Assembly: GCF_027942865.1 (NCBI RefSeq)
Contig: NC_134519.1
Location: forward strand, 17,927,248 to 17,991,247
Source of the DNA: Odontesthes bonariensis
Taxonomy: Eukaryota; Chordata; Actinopteri; Atheriniformes; Atherinopsidae
Direction: 5' to 3'
Length of the DNA stretch: 64,000 bases
Part shown: one piece after another, positions 58,101-64,000 of the stretch
How the letters are laid out: every line of letters begins with the position of its first letter
Position numbering within the stretch: position 1 is the stretch's first letter
Notes under the pieces: generated by a model
The model's input: only the letters and a program-made list of their open reading frames with translations
Databases searched by the model: none
What the model was told of the DNA's origin: nothing
Made by a program: the position numbers and the translations under genes

Positions 58101-61100
58101 AAATTGGACAATTACAGCAAAGACAGACGAAACTGTAGAAAGTCTAAGATGCTTACTTTCCCTGCTCTGCAGTTATGTACTCTTCCCAAGAAATGGTGTT
58201 GGCGACTGGAGCCGTGAGGGACTGCCTCCTCACAGGCTGGGGGACAAGAGAACATCAGTCGGTGGCAGAACCAACACGGTAAAATGCTACTACTATCAAC
58301 TGCCTGTAAATGAAACCACAACACTGAAGTACTTATTTTTGTTACCTCAAAATTCTGCTCACTGATGCTGCCTCCTTTACTCAGGCTCTCCATGATGGCT
58401 TTGTTCCTCAAGATGTCCTCCTCACTTAAGTGCTCCCGCCGCTTCCTCGACTCTAGCACCAGGCCGTTCACTGCATAGAAGTCTGCCAGGAAGTTTCCAA
58501 CCCTCTCCTATAAAGACAGCAAGCAGATGTTGGAAGGTCATAAGTTACCACATTGCTTTCCATGCATGCTACAGACCTCCTTAAATGTCAAGACAAGACA
58601 CAGCTCGAGGGTGGAAGTGTACCAACTCGTCGCACAGCAAAACTAAAGCTTTAAAACCAAGACTCAAAACAGGCCCGAGAGACAATGAGACAAATTACAT
58701 TACTTTTCATTGTAAACCTTTGACCTCATATGGCTACTAAAAAGAATCAAATGAATCAGGGAAAAAACACTACAAAAAATCAAATTTGCTGTGGTTCTCA
58801 ACCTAGAGGCAGCATGGACCACCTTCCATGCATATGGATTAACACAGGAGTATGTCAGTAGTTGGTGAAAAGTATTTCACTTCCGAACGGATCATCGTGC
58901 TGCTGATCAGTCAAATCCAGTCCATCGGAGTCGGACAGATCCCTGCTGGGCATTACTTTTGCAAAGACGTAAAACATGGGCAGTGTTTATGTTTTTCATT
59001 CATATTTGCTGTCTCATGGTTGGCATTGTGTGATCAGACTTTTGAGTCCCAGCTGACGAGTGGCTGGGTACGTTGACCGCCCACTGCACATGCATTGATT
59101 CATAGCAATACGGACGTTTTTCAGTTAAGGAAATATGGACAAAGTAAACAACAGTCTGATGCAAAAGTCTATGTAAGTCTAAGTAAGATAAAGTTCTTCA
59201 CAAAACCCTGCTTCAAAAAGAGGTGATGTCATTTTAATGATAATTGTGGAATAAGACTCAATGAGACCATGCAATCCAAGACAAGGTTTGCAGTGAGTAT
59301 GTGTACCAATACAAGCTGGTACTTTACAGACATTTAGACATTTTCCAGGATTCATGGCTCAAAATATCTATGAGCTCTCCAGTGAACTGCACATTTTAAA
59401 CAGCCACTGTGGCTGATGGTCACTACTTTACATCACATCACCATGGCTTCCAGCTTAAATTTTCAATGCTTTTATTTTTTTCCAATCTTAAAGAAATAGT
59501 TTTCCATCGCAACAGCTTTTGTGACGTTCACCGCAACGAAGGCCTTACTGTTTTATCCTCCCTGAAGAGCCAGCCAATCTGACTGCGAGAGAAGGAGATG
59601 GACTTGGTTGACAGAGTGGCAGAGTAGACGTCACTGCTCATCAGAATGTCCACTTCCTCTTCGGTCTCCATCTCTGACTCCTTTGGAGGACAAGAATGAG
59701 TTAGACCTCACATATCATAACAAGCAGCTGGTGACACAATGAAGGACGGACACAGATCTGGTCTCACCACGCACTTACCTCGTGGTGTATTCTTTGGTAA
59801 ACTTTTGCCTCGTTGTCCAGAACCACGAAGGACTGGGAGGGTGCAGCATCGCCGTTGAAAATAAAGCTCAGGTCGCCACGCTGACACTTCATATCATTGA
59901 AGTCTATGAGGGTAGTGTCAAGTCTAAATCAAGATAGAGGACAGAGAATTGGGGGGGGGGGGGGGGGGGGGGGGGGTGAAGATTGTAATGTCCTACTTAT
60001 CAGATCTAAAAGAAGTTCTTGACCTGAATGTTAGCCATTTGCTGCATTTAACGCTTTCTCGCAGGTTCGGAAACAGCTTTTATCCGACATCTCCGCCTTA
60101 CCTGATGTTGATGCCCTGCTTGTAGATTTTACAGGCGTCGGATGGCAGCATCCGGGACAGCAGAGGCACTATGACAGAAAGGTGCTGAATGAATTAATCT
60201 GTGGTGGAAGAACAATACTGAACAGACACAGATTGAGCCATTTTAACAAATTATCCAAAGAAAAGAGGGCCGGTCTCATCAACTATCACACGTTTAACAG
60301 TGTCTTAGAATAGGGTGTGGACATCACATTTATGTTTGGGGAAAAAAGTAACAACAATATATAATGTAAATACATAATGATAAATCTTACCCCAGCTCTG
60401 AAAGTCCCAATGCAGCTCCAGGTAAAAATCACCAAGCTGCAAATGAAAATAAATACATCAATAAAAAACACAAATTTATGTTTAACTGAAGGATTCATCT
60501 GATATGTCCAACAGAAGAAAAAAAAAAAAAAAAGCGTGGGACTCTTAAGATTTACAGGAATACGTCTGATTGGTTATTGTGTAACCTCAGAGATAGGCTG
60601 AAGTCAGTCATGCAAATTGATGCCTGGGGAAATTTTTAATGAATTCCAATGGCGCAAATTCATAGCAGTGGCACACATGAGCTTGAAGTGTCAGTGACGT
60701 CTGTATAAGTGAGGCTAGCTGTGATCCTCACCTCCCTGAGGGCGTTGAGTAATTTTGGCCTCTTATCCTCTACACTCTCCCTTGACTGCTGCTTTAACTT
60801 CCGCAGTATTGCTGTGACTGGGGAAAGAGAACAGGAATTAATCAGCACAGAAACATACATTAGCATAGGGAACTTGCTGAGTACATCCACTGTTGTAAGG
60901 TATGTGTTCAAATTTCCACTTATTCTCTGCAGGCCTCAACAAATGTATTCAGCTTGCTTCCCAAATTAGAACAAAACTATGTACAGCTACAAATATGTTT
61001 GAGATAGCCTTCCTATCGACTATTACTCAGTGGCAACTGTTTTAGGTAAATCTGTCAAATCTAACATAATCAAATCAAATAAAATTTATTTATATAGCAC

Positions 61101-63038
61101 ATTTCATGTACAAACAATTCAAAGTGCTTTACATAAAATAAAAGCATTACAGCAGGGAGTGCAAGAAGCATTAAAATACATGAGAAACAAATAAAATAAA
61201 ATCATAAATCAATACTTAAGTCATAAGTTCTGCCATACATGTTACTCTCATAGAGTTCATTAGATTCTATATTTATTGCAAAAAAAGATGTAAACCCAGT
61301 TATGTGTTTGTCCCTGTGGTCCAAGTTAAAGTGAATCTAACCAAACTGACACCTCTATTTCAGTGTTTACAACAAAAACTGAACATTATACGCAGCATAA
61401 AAGTATGGGCATTTGTAAATGATTACATTCGACTGAAAAGGTGCATCTCAAAGTGATCATTAAGTGCCTATCATCATTTCATTGTTGCTTCAAAATTCCT
61501 CATTGGTCACCATCTCGTCCTGACAGTTTTGGATGGATCTAGTGTATAATAGTAACAGTGCGATAAGCGAGAGAGCACAAGAGAGCAGGCTGCTGATGCA
61601 ACGTACACAGGAGTAAAGGCAAAAGTTGATAACTGATGACAAGACTGCAGGGTTTTGTGAAAAGTTATAACACACACACTCTAGATAAGGCAAACCATAT
61701 CAACTATTTCTCATTCTCGCTATGTGCTGCTAGCTGTGTGCCGCATGCTATTCAAGCAGAAATCTAAAGCTAAATATCCTGCTGTGTCACTAGAGCATGA
61801 CTTTCCATGTCCTTGCTGATGATGTGAACATACCCAGTCCCCTCCTTGCCCCCCCGCGGTCCCATGTGAGAGATGTGACCTTCTCAAAGTAAAGCGCCAG
61901 GTCCCAGTCCCTGTCCACAGTCAGTCTGCCATGACAGGCAAAGATAGCTGAGTTGCATACTAACACGGTTTGGGTTTTTTTTTTTGCTCATACTGCCAGG
62001 CCTCATAGCTTCCACTGCAGGCAATGAAAGGGAAAGATGCTGATGTTTCACAGTTATATCATCTGTACAGCCAAAAGCCACCATCTAAAAGCATCAGTTT
62101 AGCACAGCGAGAAAAACAGATTATCAAGGATTCGGTCCCTTAACGACAATGTATCTTCAGTTAAACATAGAGAATTGACACCAAACCTATAGTGAGGACC
62201 TCAATCAGTTGGCACCTTCGACATGTCAAATAACTTGTTTCACTGGATGTAAAAATGTAAAAGCATCATAGCACAGGGCTGTAAGCTCAGGGCTTCCTAA
62301 TATTATAAGCTGTGGCACAGGCAGCTTTCCAGCCCATCTGGATGCTCTGAGCTAATCCCTACCTTTAGCTTTTGAACTGGGCTGACCAGATAGCAGCTGC
62401 CATGCTTCGATGTTTCATAAATAGGTATTTCGACATACTTATACCGTGACCTCCAACTGTATTAAGACCCTTTGATTTGAAACTTTAAAAAAAAAAAAAA
62501 CATACGCGATGAAAAAACATAAAGTTGCCGAGTTTTATGTGTAAAATGACAATGTTTCTACAAAGAGAAGACTCGACATGGTAAAGAATAATATAAAATA
62601 ACTATTTTAGCAGGAAATAATGTTGGATCATTCAGATGGAAACCCCCTCAAAAGCAGAGTCGTTCAACCAAATGATTTTCTTTCTGAACACACGACAGCC
62701 ATCAAAGCTGACACCTAACAGTACGGCTGCAAAATGAGAATTCAAACAGAAAGCCATTCCAGTTGTCAGAATGACAAAAATCACAAATGGCGAAAGCCAT
62801 CCACCCTCAGACAGGCGGCATCCATTCCGAACGTGACAACAGAGAGACTACATGATTGCAGGTATGCCACTGAGATTACAATAAACACATTGAAACATGA
62901 AAAACTCAGAAGAGCGGCATTGGCATAACTTACTCATCTGCCTGTCACCGTAGCTGATGGCTTCTGCAAGAGGACTCCATCCCTGTGCATTCTTTATCTT
63001 TACAGGTGCATTATGAGCCAGGAGCAGGAGAGCACACT
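55170..63038 (-). CDS. ankrd13c: ankrd13c: ankyrin repeat domain 13C, 5'-partial, 11 exons to the stop
   Basis: ER-associated ankyrin protein known as a chaperone that retains some GPCRs. Exons 5' to 3' on the minus strand: 63038-62934, 60817-60732, 60436-60391, 60168-60102, 59923-59779, 59680-59549, 58507-58346, 58236-58157, 58015-57917, 55501-55401, 55300-55170 (TGA). They encode 383 aa of about 541, from inside the last ankyrin repeat (ECALLLLAHNAPVKIKNAQGW) through the ANKRD13 domain: LGDFYLELHWDFQSW, YKQGINIRLDTTLIDF, MKCQRGDLSFIFNGD, VLESRKRREHLSEEDILRNK, APFKHFNKLREFVQMKLPPG and the end YKEDPSRFPDL. These texts fit 13C better than 13A, 13B or 13D. Phase holds at every junction. The N-terminal exons are beyond the right edge; I see none in 63039-64000. 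Confidence 0.95.
55502..57916 (-). other. ankrd13c: ankrd13c large intron near the 3' end
   Basis: The 2.4-kb intron between the ninth and tenth exons seen. AT-rich with A/T homopolymers (for example 57733-57750). No exon, repeat family or ORF of note was found. Confidence 0.6.
59951..59976 (+). repeat. G26 homopolymer in an ankrd13c intron
   Basis: An uninterrupted run of 26 G on the + strand (C on the ankrd13c transcript), about 27 bp from the intron side of an exon boundary (59923). Such runs are unstable, hard to sequence and able to form G-quadruplex DNA. Confidence 0.97.
61068..61240. repeat. fish interspersed repeat with TTTATTTATATAGCAC module
   Basis: Contains AAATTTATTTATATAGCACA and TTCAAAGTGCTTTACATAAA followed by an A-rich tail, the 3'-end module shared by many fish SINE/LINE copies. 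Intronic within ankrd13c. Confidence 0.65.
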
Positions 63039-64000
63039 CTGAAAGAGAAAACACACATCAGTGTCAAATGCAATGCGCTCTACATCAATATCTATTCTAT
63101 CAACTGTTAAACAGACATGCCGGATGGTTTGTTGCCATGAGCCCCGTGACAGAGACATGTTCCAAGCAACCTTCAAACAATCAGATCAACCGAGTGCTAA
63201 AAGTCAGTGTGTAGGTGCCACCAATATGGAACACTGTCACATCTAAAAGCCACAGCTGCTAGTACAGGACACTGGCTGACCAAAGTTTCCAGTTTTGGCC
63301 ACAAACAAGATGGCGTCTCTCATGACTGGGATATTGAAAATATTGCCCAACAATGTATGTAAAGTTTGCAGCCACCACTTTCAGGTCTTCCAGGTCCATA
63401 GTTTAGCAGGATACTAAACTTCCTACACTGATAAAGCTAGCACTCGTGCTAGCGCTGTGCATTTAAACTGCTCACAAGGTCAACGTGAACAGCTGTGGAA
63501 TGTTATATATGTTCTTTTGTTTAATTTGAATTAAAATTCAAGGAAAGACACAATTTAAAACATATCTTTTCATAATAAAGAAATCCATAATGAGACAAAA
63601 CTCAGCAAGTAATTCCGTTGGCAAATTGTGATCCATTTCTTGACCAAAATAATTCAGATTCCCATCCGATTCCTCGTTTCTCCATTTTTCCAGTCTTAAG
63701 AATTTCTTGAGTTTTGAAGGTGGACAGCTTTTATTGTGTACAAATTATAAAAGCCCTTTGAAGCAAAATCATGATTTTGCTTCTATCCGACTAAATTTAC
63801 AGTTGCCTTTGTGCTCATGAAATGGCTTTTTTTTGTGAGTGATCCGCGTGGCTTCATCTCAGTTTAATTACTGTGTAGTATGAGGATTATTTAATGCCCA
63901 GTCTGCAAAGGTCAGATAAGACATGGTGAGAACAGCAGGAATATAAAGAAAATTACGAATCGCGGAATTGCCTCAAAATCCTCCCCCCCTAAAAGGGGCA
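63039..64000 (-). other. ankrd13c: upstream ankrd13c intron to the window edge
   Basis: No exon with ankyrin-repeat text is visible on the minus strand here, so the preceding exons lie outside. No repeat recognised. Confidence 0.5.

Overview
The window is a gene-dense piece of a vertebrate nuclear genome, almost certainly a teleost fish. It holds five intron-containing genes with GT/AG junctions whose proteins are close to human counterparts. The introns carry fish-type repeats: a hAT element, Tc1/mariner relics, LINE reverse-transcriptase remains and a widespread tRNA-like SINE. There is no prokaryotic or viral gene content.

Layout, left to right: (1) about 1-31.8 kb, + strand, the 3' part of a Cav2.3 (R-type) voltage-gated calcium channel alpha-1 gene, cacna1e. 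I could place 44 coding exons. They run in one unbroken phase for 2,080 codons, from domain I segment S3/S4 to the stop, and include a 12-nt microexon. The first exons lie off the left edge. (2) 31.8-34.2 kb, intergenic DNA with a decayed Tc1 transposase folded into a 340-bp perfect inverted repeat. (3) 34.2-37.8 kb, + strand, rnf11 (RING-H2 E3 ligase, complete, three exons, 154 aa). (4) 37.8-40.1 kb, intergenic DNA with an antisense Tc1/mariner relic. (5) 40.0-44.1 kb, - strand, rpe65 (retinoid isomerohydrolase, complete, 14 exons, about 531 aa). (6) 44.1-46.4 kb, divergent intergenic region. (7) 46.2-53.7 kb, + strand, srsf11 (SR-family splicing factor, complete, 12 coding exons, about 452 aa), with a probable poison exon in intron 2. 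(8) 54.0 kb to the right edge, - strand, ankrd13c (ER ankyrin-repeat protein), with 11 exons to its 3' end; the 5' exons lie off the right edge.

The genes do not form one pathway. cacna1e is neuronal, rpe65 serves the visual cycle, and rnf11, srsf11 and ankrd13c are broadly expressed housekeeping or regulatory genes. The tail-to-tail srsf11/ankrd13c pair, with rpe65 nearby, resembles human 1p31, so this looks like conserved synteny. Exon coordinates were read by eye from splice consensus, reading phase and protein similarity. Most should be exact; a few may be off by a base, notably rpe65 exon 7. No database search was run.
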